This document shows, piece after piece, positions 1 to 8,484 of a stretch of 10,182 nucleotides of DNA. Each line of letters begins with the position of its first letter. Within the stretch, counting starts at the first letter, position 1. A program made the position numbers and the translations under genes. Origin of the DNA: Anaerolineae bacterium. GTDB taxonomy: Bacteria > Chloroflexota > Anaerolineae > Aggregatilineales > Aggregatilineaceae. The notes under the pieces are model-generated. The model ran no database searches. It was not told where the DNA came from and saw nothing but the letters and a program-made list of their open reading frames with translations. The stretch is from contig JAGPFT010000065.1 of assembly GCA_018056405.1 (NCBI GenBank), forward strand, positions 1 through 10,182. The letters are read 5' to 3'.

Positions 1-616
1 CATGGAGGCCCTGGTCCGCGATGTGACCGATCTGGAGATGGCTTCCTCGATGGGGTACGACTCGATGGCTCCCTACAAACTCGATGCGCTGGTCGAGCGT
101 GTGGTGGCGCGCAGCGAGGAAGAGGCGTGCCGCCATCACATCGCCATGACGCTCACCCAGCCCGACTTGCCCATGCCCGCGTTGATGGGTCACGCTGTGC
201 TGATCACGCAGGCCGTAGATAACCTGATCAGCAATGCGATCAAGTACACACCGGAGGGGGGGCAGGTCACCGTCAGCACGGGCGTCGAGGGTGATTATGC
301 TGTCGTGCGCGTTGGCGACACCGGTTATGGCATCCCCCCCGACAAGCTGGAGGCGATCTTCGAGCCGTTTGTGCGTGTCAAAGACCCACGCACGGCTCAT
401 GTTCACGGGACTGGCCTGGGCCTGAGCCTGGTCAAGACTTTCGCTGAGACGCATGGGGGCCACGTGACCGTCCGAAGCACTCAGGACGTGGGCAGCGAGT
501 TCGTGCTTCACCTGCCCATACGACTGGTGGAGGCGCGTCCCTCGCAGCCCAAGCAGTTCATCCAGTTGGATTTGTCGGCACTGGTCGCCCACCGCCTGCC
601 CCTGGTCGGGCGGTGA
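1..616 (+). CDS. Sensor histidine kinase, C-terminal fragment (HATPase_c domain)
   Basis: This is the catalytic end of a two-component sensor kinase; the sensor part, and probably the phospho-accepting His helix, lie before the window. The visible 204 residues, counted from the ATG at position 2, contain the whole ATP-binding (GHKL) domain. The N box is DNLISNAIKY at about 73-82, the G1 box GDTGYGIP at 105-112, the F box IFEPF at 119-123 and the G2 box GTGLGLSLVKTF at 136-147. All key residues are present, so the ATPase should be active. About 30 extra residues after the last strand do not look like a receiver or other known domain. The ATG at position 2 is unlikely to be the true start, because a kinase needs the missing upstream domains. 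The partner response regulator is not visible and the signal sensed cannot be told. The family call is firm; the subfamily is not. Confidence 0.93.
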   Translation, partial: MEALVRDVTDLEMASSMGYDSMAPYKLDALVERVVARSEEEACRHHIAMTLTQPDLPMPALMGHAVLITQAVDNLISNAIKYTPEGGQVTVSTGVEGDYAVVRVGDTGYGIPPDKLEAIFEPFVRVKDPRTAHVHGTGLGLSLVKTFAETHGGHVTVRSTQDVGSEFVLHLPIRLVEARPSQPKQFIQLDLSALVAHRLPLVGR

Positions 617-735
617 GGGCGGGCAATCGCTCTGCACCCCCTCGCTTCAGTTGCCCGTCGCCGAACCCCTGAGGTAAGCTAACACGCAGCCTGGTCACAC
701 GGCGCGGTGTGGCGCAGCACGCAAGGATGGTGAGC

Positions 736-1851
736 ATGGCAGGATCGCAAGGGTCGCCCGGCGAGCGACATGGCGCGGGCACCTACCAGATGCTATGGGA
801 CTGCAAGTTTTGCGGGACGCAGAAGCTATTGGGCGTGACTCACCGCCACTGCCCGAATTGCGGCGCGGCCCAAGACCCAGAGCAGCGTTACTTCCCCGCC
901 GAAGAGGACATAGTTGCAGTAGAGGATCACCCCTACGTCGGGGCGGACAAAATCTGCCCGGCCTGCCAGCAGCCCAACAGCGCCGCCAGCGCCTACTGCA
1001 CTGAATGCGGCGCCGACCTGGCCACCGGCGTCGTCGCCCCGACCCAGGGCGTGCGCGAGATCGGCACGGGCCGCGCCGAAACCGATACCCGCCACGATGT
1101 CGTCAAGGACAGGTTCGACGCGGAGATGGCGCGGGTGGGCGTGACCAAACCGCCGGGGCGCAAAATCCTGGGGGTGAGGGTGGGCGTGTGGCTGGCTGTT
1201 GCCCTGGCCGCACTGCTGGCGATCTGTGTCGGCGTCATAGTCTACGCTGTCACCTACCGCACGGACGCTGAGGCGACAGTCAGCGCCCTGAGCTGGGAGC
1301 GGGCCATCGCCATAGAGAGCTTTCAGGCGGTGCCTGATTCTGCCTGGGAAGACGGCGTGCCCGGCGACGCTTACGGAATCTCGTGTGAGCGCCGGCAACG
1401 TAGCACGCGCCAGGTGCCCGACGGGTCGCATGAGGAATGCGCCGATGTAGACCAGGGTGACGGCACCTTTCGCCGCGAATGCCGCAAGGTGCAGGATTAC
1501 CGCGACGAGCCGGTTTATGATGACTGGTGCAGGTTCACCGTCAATCGCTGGGTGCACGCCCGCGACCTGAAAGCCAGCGGCACGGGCGACGATCCACCCG
1601 CCTGGCCGTCGCCGGCGCCGGCGCTTGGCACGGGCGCGCTCAGCGGCGGCTCTATCACGCTAGGCGGAGAGCGTGAGGGGGCGCGGCGCGAGCAGTATGC
1701 GGTCGTGATCCGGCTGAAGGAGGGTGACGAGCAAACTTGCCGCTTCGACGATGAGGCGGATTGGGCGCAGTACCAGGCGGGGATGGCCGTTTCGCTCAAG
1801 CTGGACATCACCGGCGACGCGGACTGCGCCACGCTCAAGCCCGCCGGCTAG
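736..1851 (+). CDS. Membrane-anchored double zinc-ribbon protein, function unknown
   Basis: I do not know a function for this protein. Two treble-clef-type zinc ribbons lie at the N-terminus: CKFC...CPNC (Cys 23, 26, 39, 42) and CPAC...CTEC (Cys 74, 77, 88, 91). A low-complexity linker follows, then one membrane helix at about 148-174. It is preceded by a basic stretch (KPPGRK), which predicts the ribbons inside the cell and the C-terminal ~200 residues outside. That outer part has six cysteines (about 217, 234, 249, 264, 335, 364), enough for three disulfides, and Trp/Tyr-rich motifs such as DDWCRFTVNRW. The frame is open back to a GTG at 709 with another ATG at 727. I chose 736 because AAGG at 723-726 sits at good ribosome-binding distance from it. 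The gene follows the kinase by about 120 bases and could share its transcript. The domain reading is solid; the role, perhaps signal relay or envelope scaffold, is open. Confidence 0.85.
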   Translation: MAGSQGSPGERHGAGTYQMLWDCKFCGTQKLLGVTHRHCPNCGAAQDPEQRYFPAEEDIVAVEDHPYVGADKICPACQQPNSAASAYCTECGADLATGVVAPTQGVREIGTGRAETDTRHDVVKDRFDAEMARVGVTKPPGRKILGVRVGVWLAVALAALLAICVGVIVYAVTYRTDAEATVSALSWERAIAIESFQAVPDSAWEDGVPGDAYGISCERRQRSTRQVPDGSHEECADVDQGDGTFRRECRKVQDYRDEPVYDDWCRFTVNRWVHARDLKASGTGDDPPAWPSPAPALGTGALSGGSITLGGEREGARREQYAVVIRLKEGDEQTCRFDDEADWAQYQAGMAVSLKLDITGDADCATLKPAG

Positions 1852-2181
1852 TACATCAGGGCGGAAATAGGTACGCGGTTGGGCCTGATGGATCCCTATC
1901 CCCCCAGCCCCCCTTTCCCCGTGAGCGGAGAAAGGGGGAGCAGACTCAAGTCCCTCCCTGCTGGCGGGGAGGGATTTAGGGTGGGGTGACCCATCGAACA
2001 GCCCCTGGTGGACTTCCGCCTACGCGCACTAGAGGGGCAGGGGCGTATCATGGCACGCCCCGCGCTTCCTGCCAGCGTATGCTCCTCACACTACTGTGAT
2101 CGGGTGTCTTCAAGATCTGCTCATGAGCCAGTTATTAGGACAGAGAACAGGCAAGGGCGGCGACTAGCGGAGGCAAGGGCA
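1852..2181. other. Intergenic region with repeat, no gene seen
   Basis: The 330 bases between the zinc-ribbon gene and the DUF433 gene hold the two-hairpin repeat described separately (1897-1985) and about 190 further bases. The DUF433 reading frame stays open back to an ATG at 2008, but that stretch (QGRIMARPALPASVCSSHYC) looks like non-coding translation and ignores the good ribosome site at 2169-2173. A promoter for the toxin-antitoxin pair should lie at about 2080-2165. I see no convincing -35/-10 pair there, only AT-richer sequence around 2130-2142. Confidence 0.5.
1897..1985. repeat. Two-hairpin palindromic repeat (MITE/REP-like)
   Basis: Two inverted repeats stand side by side. The first pairs CCCCCTTTC (1909-1917) with GAAAGGGGG (1930-1938), a perfect 9-bp stem. 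The second pairs TCCCTCCC (1951-1958) with GGGAGGGA (1967-1974), a perfect 8-bp stem. The element ends in a G-rich tail with GGGGTGA (1983-1989). It is related in design to the CCCCCTCTCC hairpins further right but is a separate subtype. There is no T-tract, so it is a poor intrinsic terminator for the upstream gene. I infer a dispersed non-coding repeat. Confidence 0.65.
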
Positions 2182-2418
2182 ATGCAGAGGCAATGGATCG
2201 TATCGAACCCGAAGGTGATGATGGGGAAACCGGTCATTGTCGGAACGCGCATCACAGTCGAACTCATTCTGGAGAAGCTGGCGGCAGGCGAGACTATCGA
2301 GCAGATTGTTGAGGCACATCCGCACCTGACTCGCGACGCCGTGCTCGCTGCGTTGGCGTTTGCGCGCGATGCTCTGCGCGCCGACGTGGTTTATCCCTTG
2401 CCTGAGACGACAGCATGA
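2182..2418 (+). CDS. DUF433 antitoxin-like protein
   Basis: A 78-residue protein of the DUF433 family, small winged-helix-like DNA-binding proteins generally found beside DUF5615 PIN-like proteins and regarded as antitoxins. Family hallmarks are visible: a start WIVSNPKVMMGKPVIVGTRI (about 5-24), then a helix-turn-helix-like part with LEKLAAGETIEQIVEAHPHLT (about 30-50) and AVLAALAFARD (about 54-64). I chose the ATG at 2182 because GGAGG (2169-2173) sits 8 bases before it and because family members begin just here; the 58 extra upstream codons do not look real. The stop overlaps the next start as ATGA (2415-2418), so the two proteins are probably translationally coupled. By analogy with the family it should bind its partner and possibly the pair's own promoter. 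The antitoxin role is inferred from family and context. Confidence 0.9.
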   Translation: MQRQWIVSNPKVMMGKPVIVGTRITVELILEKLAAGETIEQIVEAHPHLTRDAVLAALAFARDALRADVVYPLPETTA

Positions 2419-2777
2419 ACTTCCTGGCTGACGAGAGCGTTGACCAGTCTATCGTCCAACGTCTGCGGCAAGATGGACATCTGGTCGCCTATGTGACTGA
2501 ATTGGGGCCAGGCATGACTGATGCTGAGGTGTTAAGCCTGGCCGATCAGGAAGGGTCCTTGTTACTGACAGCGGACAAAGACTTCGGCGAGTTGGTGTTT
2601 CGCCAGCGCCTGCATACACATGGCGTTGTGCTGGTTCGCCTGCCAGGGCTGTCACCTGCCCGAAAAGCAGAAATAGTCGCCTTCGCGATTGGCGAACACG
2701 CGCCAGAACTTCCGCAGTCTTTTGCAGTGATCATGCCGGGGACGCTTCGCATACGCCGTGCCAGTGATGCCACCTAG
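2415..2777 (+). CDS. DUF5615 PIN-like protein (putative toxin RNase)
   Basis: A 120-residue PIN-like (Mut7-C-related) protein of the DUF5615 family, the usual partner of DUF433. PIN proteins are metal-dependent RNases that use a cluster of acidic residues. Here the visible candidates are D5-E6 or D6-E7 in the opening FLADESVD, D36/E38 in MTDAEVL, and D54, D56 and E59 in LLTADKDFGELVF. All sit where the family places them, so no inactivation is seen. The length is normal for the family, and the start overlaps the DUF433 stop by ATGA. The gene ends 23 bases before the left 70-bp repeat and converges on the nuclease gene on the other strand. The toxin role is inferred; many such pairs have not been tested for toxicity. 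Confidence 0.9.
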   Translation: MNFLADESVDQSIVQRLRQDGHLVAYVTELGPGMTDAEVLSLADQEGSLLLTADKDFGELVFRQRLHTHGVVLVRLPGLSPARKAEIVAFAIGEHAPELPQSFAVIMPGTLRIRRASDAT

Positions 2778-2800
2778 TTGCGTCTCTTAGGCGACCCGCC

Positions 2801-2870
2801 TCTCCCCCTCTCCGCGTGTGAAGGGGGGGCCGGGGAGTGAGGTCAATCCCCGCAGCGCGCCCATTCCAGG
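2801..2870. repeat. 70-bp direct repeat, left copy (hairpin repeat plus uvrA tail copy)
   Basis: This segment matches 3469-3538 at 67 of 70 positions in the same orientation. The left half is a CCCCCTCTCC hairpin whose 3' arm has decayed by two substitutions, leaving one mismatch and one G-T wobble. The right half, including the 30 bases 2841-2870, is identical to the 3' end of uvrA. Together with the right copy it brackets about 600 bases that hold only the DUF559 gene and a third hairpin. Confidence 0.9.
2843..2870 (-). pseudogene. Detached duplicate of the uvrA 3' tail
   Basis: Read on the minus strand, these 28 bases encode LEWARCGD and a TGA stop, exactly the last residues of the uvrA gene at 3511-3538. 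There is no uvrA sequence before them; the identity breaks off at 2870, seven bases after the DUF559 stop codon. It is a non-functional fragment, useful as a mark of a duplication or insertion at the uvrA end. Confidence 0.85.
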
Positions 2871-2877
2871 ACGATTG

Positions 2878-3267
2878 TCAGCAGTCCAACAGATCGAGGA
2901 GTTCGCGCAGAACAGTCTCCGTATTGTTGAGCACATCATCATTTGTGAAACGAATCACGCGCAGTTCCAGGCTTTCCAGGTACTGCTGCCGGACAGCATC
3001 TTCGTCCGGCGTATAGTCATGGATTGGCCCATCCACTTCGATCACCAGTCTTGCTTCAGCACAGTAGAAATCTACAATGAAACGCTCAATAGCGTGCTGG
3101 CGACGGAACTTGAGACCTTTCACCTGCCGGCTGCGCACGCGCTTCCACAGCATTTCCTCGGCAGGCGTTGGGATGTGCCGCTTCTGACGAGCGAGTGGTT
3201 TAAGCTTTTCCCAAAGTGGGGGTAGGCACAGATAGGGCGCTTCCCAGGGAGTCTGGCTGTCTGGCAT
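2878..3267 (-). CDS. DUF559 (Vsr-like, PD-(D/E)XK) endonuclease-domain protein
   Basis: A 129-residue stand-alone DUF559 protein, related to very-short-patch repair (Vsr) endonucleases. Family motifs in order: TPAEEMLWKRVRSRQ (34-48), LKFRRQHAIERFIVDFYC (52-69) and EARLVIEVDGPIH (71-83), then LRVIRFTNDDVL (102-113), where Vsr-like folds have their closing strand and helix. Likely metal ligands are D66 and E77 with D79, so the site looks intact. The ATG at 3265-3267 has GTGAGG as ribosome site 6 bases upstream, supplied by the tail of the adjacent hairpin repeat. Its stop lies 7 bases from the duplicated uvrA tail. The gene is alone, without a methyltransferase partner, so classical Vsr or restriction roles are doubtful. 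Family membership is clear; activity on DNA is inferred, and a link with mobility is speculation based on the flanking repeats. Confidence 0.88.
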   Translation of the reverse strand: MPDSQTPWEAPYLCLPPLWEKLKPLARQKRHIPTPAEEMLWKRVRSRQVKGLKFRRQHAIERFIVDFYCAEARLVIEVDGPIHDYTPDEDAVRQQYLESLELRVIRFTNDDVLNNTETVLRELLDLLDC

Positions 3268-3272
3268 AGTTT

Positions 3273-3326
3273 ACCTCACCCCTCCGCCCTGCGGGCGGTT
3301 TCCCCTCTCCACACGCGGAGAGGGGA
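3273..3326 (-). repeat. CCCCTCTCC hairpin repeat upstream of the DUF559 gene
   Basis: A perfect inverted repeat pairs TCCCCTCTCC (3301-3310) with GGAGAGGGGA (3317-3326) around a 6-base loop. A second stem pairs CCGCCC (3284-3289) with GGGCGG (3293-3298). Read on the minus strand, the element ends in GGGGTGAGGT (3282-3273), the same 10-base tail as in the copies at 3502-3511 and 8281-8290. That tail is placed to act as the ribosome binding site of the DUF559 gene. The copy is inverted relative to the one beside uvrA. Confidence 0.8.
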
Positions 3327-3468
3327 TTAGCCACACGGAGCTAGCTGCCCCACAAGGCGCTTGGTACCCCGCCCTAAATCCACTAACTCCAGCCATCGCC
3401 GCCGCTCTCCCCCTTTTCACGTCCGAGGTGTTGCCCCTACCGAGGTTGCGAGGTTGCGAGGGCGTTTT

Positions 3469-3510
3469 TCTCCCCCTCTCCGCGTGTGGAGAGGGGGCCG
3501 GGGGGTGAGG

Positions 3511-3538
<28 letters not shown>
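3469..3538. repeat. 70-bp direct repeat, right copy (hairpin repeat plus true uvrA 3' end)
   Basis: Partner of 2801-2870. Its left half is an intact 10-bp hairpin, CCCCCTCTCC (3472-3481) with GGAGAGGGGG (3488-3497), followed by the tail GGGGTGAGGT (3502-3511). The last base of the tail is already part of the uvrA stop codon. The right half (3511-3538) is the genuine end of uvrA. The stem lacks a following T-tract on the uvrA-sense strand, so it is not a standard terminator, though it could protect the mRNA 3' end. Confidence 0.88.
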
Positions 3539-6423
<2,885 letters not shown>

Positions 6424-6541
6424 GGGATGGGTCAATCCTCGGCACTGTGCTTGCGGACCACGGACACGGGTGAGAGATCATCGAGATGTCGAGCGCCAGA
6501 GAGAGGCGTTCGGAGGACAGCGTGATGCGAACGGGTGGTCG

Positions 6542-6553
6542 GAACGCCTGTTC
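6542..6553 (-). promoter_or_regulatory. LexA (SOS) box candidate of uvrA
   Basis: On the uvrA strand this reads GAACAGGCGTTC, a GAAC-N4-GTTC palindrome that matches the Gram-positive-type LexA box core. It begins three bases after the predicted -10 box, across the expected transcription start, an ideal place for repression. uvrA is a classic SOS gene. The lexA gene is not in the window, so binding is inferred. Confidence 0.72.
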
Positions 6554-6556
6554 TGT

Positions 6557-6585
6557 AGTGTAGCTCTGGGCGGAACGGATGTCAA
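6557..6585 (-). promoter_or_regulatory. Sigma-70-type promoter of uvrA
   Basis: On the minus strand there is a perfect -35 box TTGACA (6585-6580), a 17-base spacer and TACACT (6562-6557), which matches 4 of 6 in the -10 consensus. The start of transcription should lie near 6550, giving a leader of roughly 127 bases before the uvrA ATG. The lyase gene upstream is closed off by its own terminator at 6673-6708, so uvrA needs a promoter here. Confidence 0.75.
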
Positions 6586-6672
6586 CAGTCTGCCACCCAA
6601 CGACACTCAGGCTATCAGATGAGTCTAGCAAATCGAAGGGTGCGGATCAATGCCCAGTTGGACGCGCCCGGC

Positions 6673-6708
6673 AAAAAGACTTCCGAAGTCGCGCAGACTT
6701 CGGAAGTC
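6673..6708 (-). terminator. Intrinsic terminator of the ammonia-lyase gene
   Basis: A perfect 13-bp stem: GACTTCCGAAGTC (minus strand, 6708-6696) with its complement (6690-6678), a 5-base loop, then TTTTT at 6677-6673. It begins 32 bases after the lyase stop codon. Each arm is itself a palindrome around one central base, so each could also fold alone. There is no T-tract on the plus strand, so it works one way only. Confidence 0.9.
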
Positions 6709-6739
6709 CTCAGCAGGTTCTCTTGGGCCACGCGACCAG

Positions 6740-7984
6740 CTACTTGGACCCTCGATACTCGCGGGGAACTGGATCGGCGCCCTCCCATACGATGCGCCGG
6801 AAGTGGTTCGGGTCGGTGTTGCCCTCGGAGTTGACCAGCAAGACCTGCGAGTTACGGTCAAGCTGGAGCTTCTCCCGCAGCTCTGCTAGCTCCGGGCGCT
6901 CCATGATGAACATCAGTGCACCCAGCGTCACCGCGCCGGACTCACCCGACACGATGAACGGGTCGCCCCGCAGCGGCACGCCATAGACGCGCATCCCCTT
7001 GGCGGCGACGTAGTCGGGACAGCTCAGAAACGTATCCGCGCAGTCCCACAGCACCTTCCACGCCAGCGGGCTGGGATCGCCGCAGGCCAGGCCAGCCATG
7101 ATCGTGTCCAGGTCGCCGGCGAAGCGATGCGGCTGCCCATCGCCGATCTCGATGGACTGATAGAGGCAGGCAGCTTTGTCCGGCTCGACCACGATAGCGA
7201 CCGGATCATGCTCGCCGAACAGTTGGTGATAGAAGCCGATCACCGAGGCGGCCAGCGCGCCCACGCCCGCCTGCACGAAGATATGCGTCGGCTTGACGAT
7301 CCCCTGGCCGGCAAGCTGCTCTTGCGCCTCGCTGAGCATCGTCGAGTAGCCCTGCATCACCCAGCGCGGGATGTCCTCGTAGCCCTCCCACGACGTATCG
7401 GAGATGACCTGCCAGCCGTTGGCCCGCGCGTCGGCGTCGGCCTGGCGCACGGCGTCGTCATATGTCCCATCCACGACGCGCACTTCCGCCCCGCAACTGG
7501 CGATGGCGTCAATGCGCGCCTGGCTGGTGAACTTGTGCACGTAGATCACCGAGCGGAAGTTCATGGCGCTGGCGGCCCAGGCCACTCCCCGCCCGTGATT
7601 GCCATCCGTCGCGGCGGCGAAGGTGAGGTCGCCCAGCTTGCGGCGCACGTCGTCTGAAGTCAAATCCTCGAAGGGGATTTCCTGCTCCACGCCCAACATG
7701 GACTTGACGACCCGGTAGATGGCATACGAGCCGCCCAGAATCTTGAACGAGCGCAGGGCAAGGCGCTGCGACTCGTCCTTGACCCAAATACCGCCCAGCC
7801 CCAGCATAGCCGCCAGGTTGGGCAGGCCCTTCAGCGGGCTGATCTGGTAGCCGGGCAACTGGCGGTGAAAGCCACGCACCAGCCGCGAGACGCCCGGCGG
7901 GAATACCGCGCCAGCCGCCTCGCTATGCTTAACCATTGGGGCGTGTGGGTTCACGCGCCACTTCACAGGAAATGCACTTTCCAT
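6740..7984 (-). CDS. dpaL: Diaminopropionate ammonia-lyase (PLP fold type II)
   Basis: The enzyme converts 2,3-diaminopropionate to pyruvate and two ammonia in the cytoplasm (EC 4.3.1.15). The 414 residues follow E. coli YgeX (398 aa) throughout. The PLP lysine is K81 in RSFKILGGSYA, corresponding to K77 of the E. coli enzyme. The acidic residue used for the D-isomer is D127 in ATDGNHGRGVAWAA, matching D120. Further family blocks are SWEGYEDIPRWVMQGY, QAGVGALAASVIGF, VEPDKAACLYQS, IMAGLACGDPSPLAW, SGESGAVTLG and NSEGNTDPNHFRRIVWEG. The start is the ATG at 7984, preceded by GGAGGAAG; the frame is open to a TTG at 8068, but that codon lies inside the structured leader. The gene stands alone, without the hydantoinase or dipeptidase neighbours of the E. 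coli locus, so its natural substrate source is unclear. Threonine deaminase or D-Ser dehydratase are less likely given the length and blocks. Confidence 0.95.
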   Translation of the reverse strand: MESAFPVKWRVNPHAPMVKHSEAAGAVFPPGVSRLVRGFHRQLPGYQISPLKGLPNLAAMLGLGGIWVKDESQRLALRSFKILGGSYAIYRVVKSMLGVEQEIPFEDLTSDDVRRKLGDLTFAAATDGNHGRGVAWAASAMNFRSVIYVHKFTSQARIDAIASCGAEVRVVDGTYDDAVRQADADARANGWQVISDTSWEGYEDIPRWVMQGYSTMLSEAQEQLAGQGIVKPTHIFVQAGVGALAASVIGFYHQLFGEHDPVAIVVEPDKAACLYQSIEIGDGQPHRFAGDLDTIMAGLACGDPSPLAWKVLWDCADTFLSCPDYVAAKGMRVYGVPLRGDPFIVSGESGAVTLGALMFIMERPELAELREKLQLDRNSQVLLVNSEGNTDPNHFRRIVWEGADPVPREYRGSK

Positions 7985-8043
7985 TTCTACTTTCTTCCTC
8001 CAGAATACTTGTCTCTCCAGCCCCAGAGAGCGCGGACTTACAC

Positions 8044-8112
8044 CAAAAATAAACGGCGGAAGACTCAAGCCCTCAGCAACCCGTCGCTGCCGGGTGTTTC
8101 ACTTGCCGCCGT
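8044..8112 (-). promoter_or_regulatory. Structured 5' leader of the lyase gene, attenuator-like
   Basis: On the lyase strand, ACGGCGG (8112-8106) and AAG (8104-8102) pair with CTT and CCGCCGT (8062-8053), a 10-bp stem with one bulged base. It is followed directly by a U-rich run (TTTATTTTT, 8053-8045), the layout of an intrinsic terminator. The closed 39-base interior can form one of two competing stems: ACCCG with CGGGT (8095-8091 and 8083-8079), or CAGC with GCTG (8089-8086 and 8077-8074). No gene ends upstream on this strand, so a terminator here only makes sense as a leader control. A TATACT box lies 17 bases before it. It matches no riboswitch class I can recognise by eye. Confidence 0.5.
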
Positions 8113-8219
8113 ATGAGTGATGGTGCTTAGTATACTCTATTAGCAGAACAAACGCATTCCCCACCGGATGGGTGTAACCTGTTTGCCTTGCCCCCGCGCG
8201 GCGCTGGCGCGCCTTGCCG

Positions 8220-8290
8220 CCCCCTCTCCGGTCTATACACGCTGCGGAGAGGGGGAAAAGCCGAGCGTAGCGAGGCCAGGGGGGTGAGGT
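8220..8290 (+). repeat. CCCCCTCTCC hairpin repeat
   Basis: A perfect 10-bp stem pairs CCCCCTCTCC (8220-8229) with GGAGAGGGGG (8246-8255) around a 16-base loop. A spacer containing GCCGAGCGTAGCGAGGCC follows, then the shared tail GGGGTGAGGT (8281-8290). Hairpin and tail match the copies near uvrA in both sequence and order. It is non-coding and lies between two divergent genes. Confidence 0.78.
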
Positions 8291-8407
8291 GTAGTGCGGG
8301 CGGATTTCGAGGCGGTCGCCCTCCCCACGTTGTCCCCTATCCGCCCTCGTTCTCTACGCGCGGCTGCCGCTCACTCTACGCATAGCACGCTGTTGGGGTG
8401 CGACCCA

Positions 8408-8436
8408 TTGAGTCACAAAGCAACTTGCCTTACACT
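8408..8436 (+). promoter_or_regulatory. Promoter of the SH3/LysM gene
   Basis: TTGAGT (8408-8413), a 17-base spacer and TACACT (8431-8436), the same -10 sequence as the uvrA promoter. Transcription would begin near 8443, about 42 bases before the first ATG. No other credible promoter is seen before this gene. Confidence 0.6.
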
Positions 8437-8484
8437 GAGATCATCAATACGCGCACGCCCATCATGGGCAAATGAGGGAGTGGG

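Larger units (their letters stand above)
7985..8484. other. Divergent intergenic region, 500 bases
   Basis: Between the divergently read lyase and SH3/LysM genes. From left to right it holds the structured leader of the lyase (8044-8112), a possible lyase -10 box TATACT (minus strand, 8134-8129; no good -35 visible), a hairpin repeat (8220-8290), and the SH3/LysM promoter (8408-8436). A short palindrome, GCCCAT-C-ATGGGC (8457-8469), lies just before the SH3/LysM ribosome site. The open frames at 8188-8385 and 8294-8488 have repeat-derived, Arg/Pro-rich translations and no ribosome site; I do not count them as genes. Confidence 0.6.

Noticed and set aside
620..657. Inverted repeat CGGGCAA...TTGCCCG after the kinase gene
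   Set aside because: Seven-bp stem with a 24-base loop and no T-tract; too weak to call a terminator.
826..1557. 243-codon minus-strand frame opposite the zinc-ribbon gene
   Set aside because: The opposite frame encodes paired CxxC ribbons and a membrane helix; this one has no motif or ribosome site.
2008..2181. N-terminal extension of the DUF433 gene
   Set aside because: The family starts at about 2182, where a GGAGG site is well placed; the extension reads as non-coding.
2818..3225. Plus-strand frame opposite the DUF559 gene
   Set aside because: The minus-strand DUF559 reading has all family motifs; the plus-strand frame starts inside the hairpin repeat and shows no domain.
3442..3460. 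Short tandem repeat GAGGTTGC x2
   Set aside because: Only two and a bit units; too short to call a repeat array or CRISPR.
6504..6549. AGGCGTTC...GAACGCCT inverted repeat in the uvrA leader
   Set aside because: A 30-base loop and overlap with the better LexA-type palindrome make a separate function unlikely.
7985..8068. 28-codon extension of the lyase from a TTG at 8068
   Set aside because: It has no counterpart in the E. coli enzyme, its start lies inside the structured leader, and the ATG at 7984 has a GGAGG-type site.
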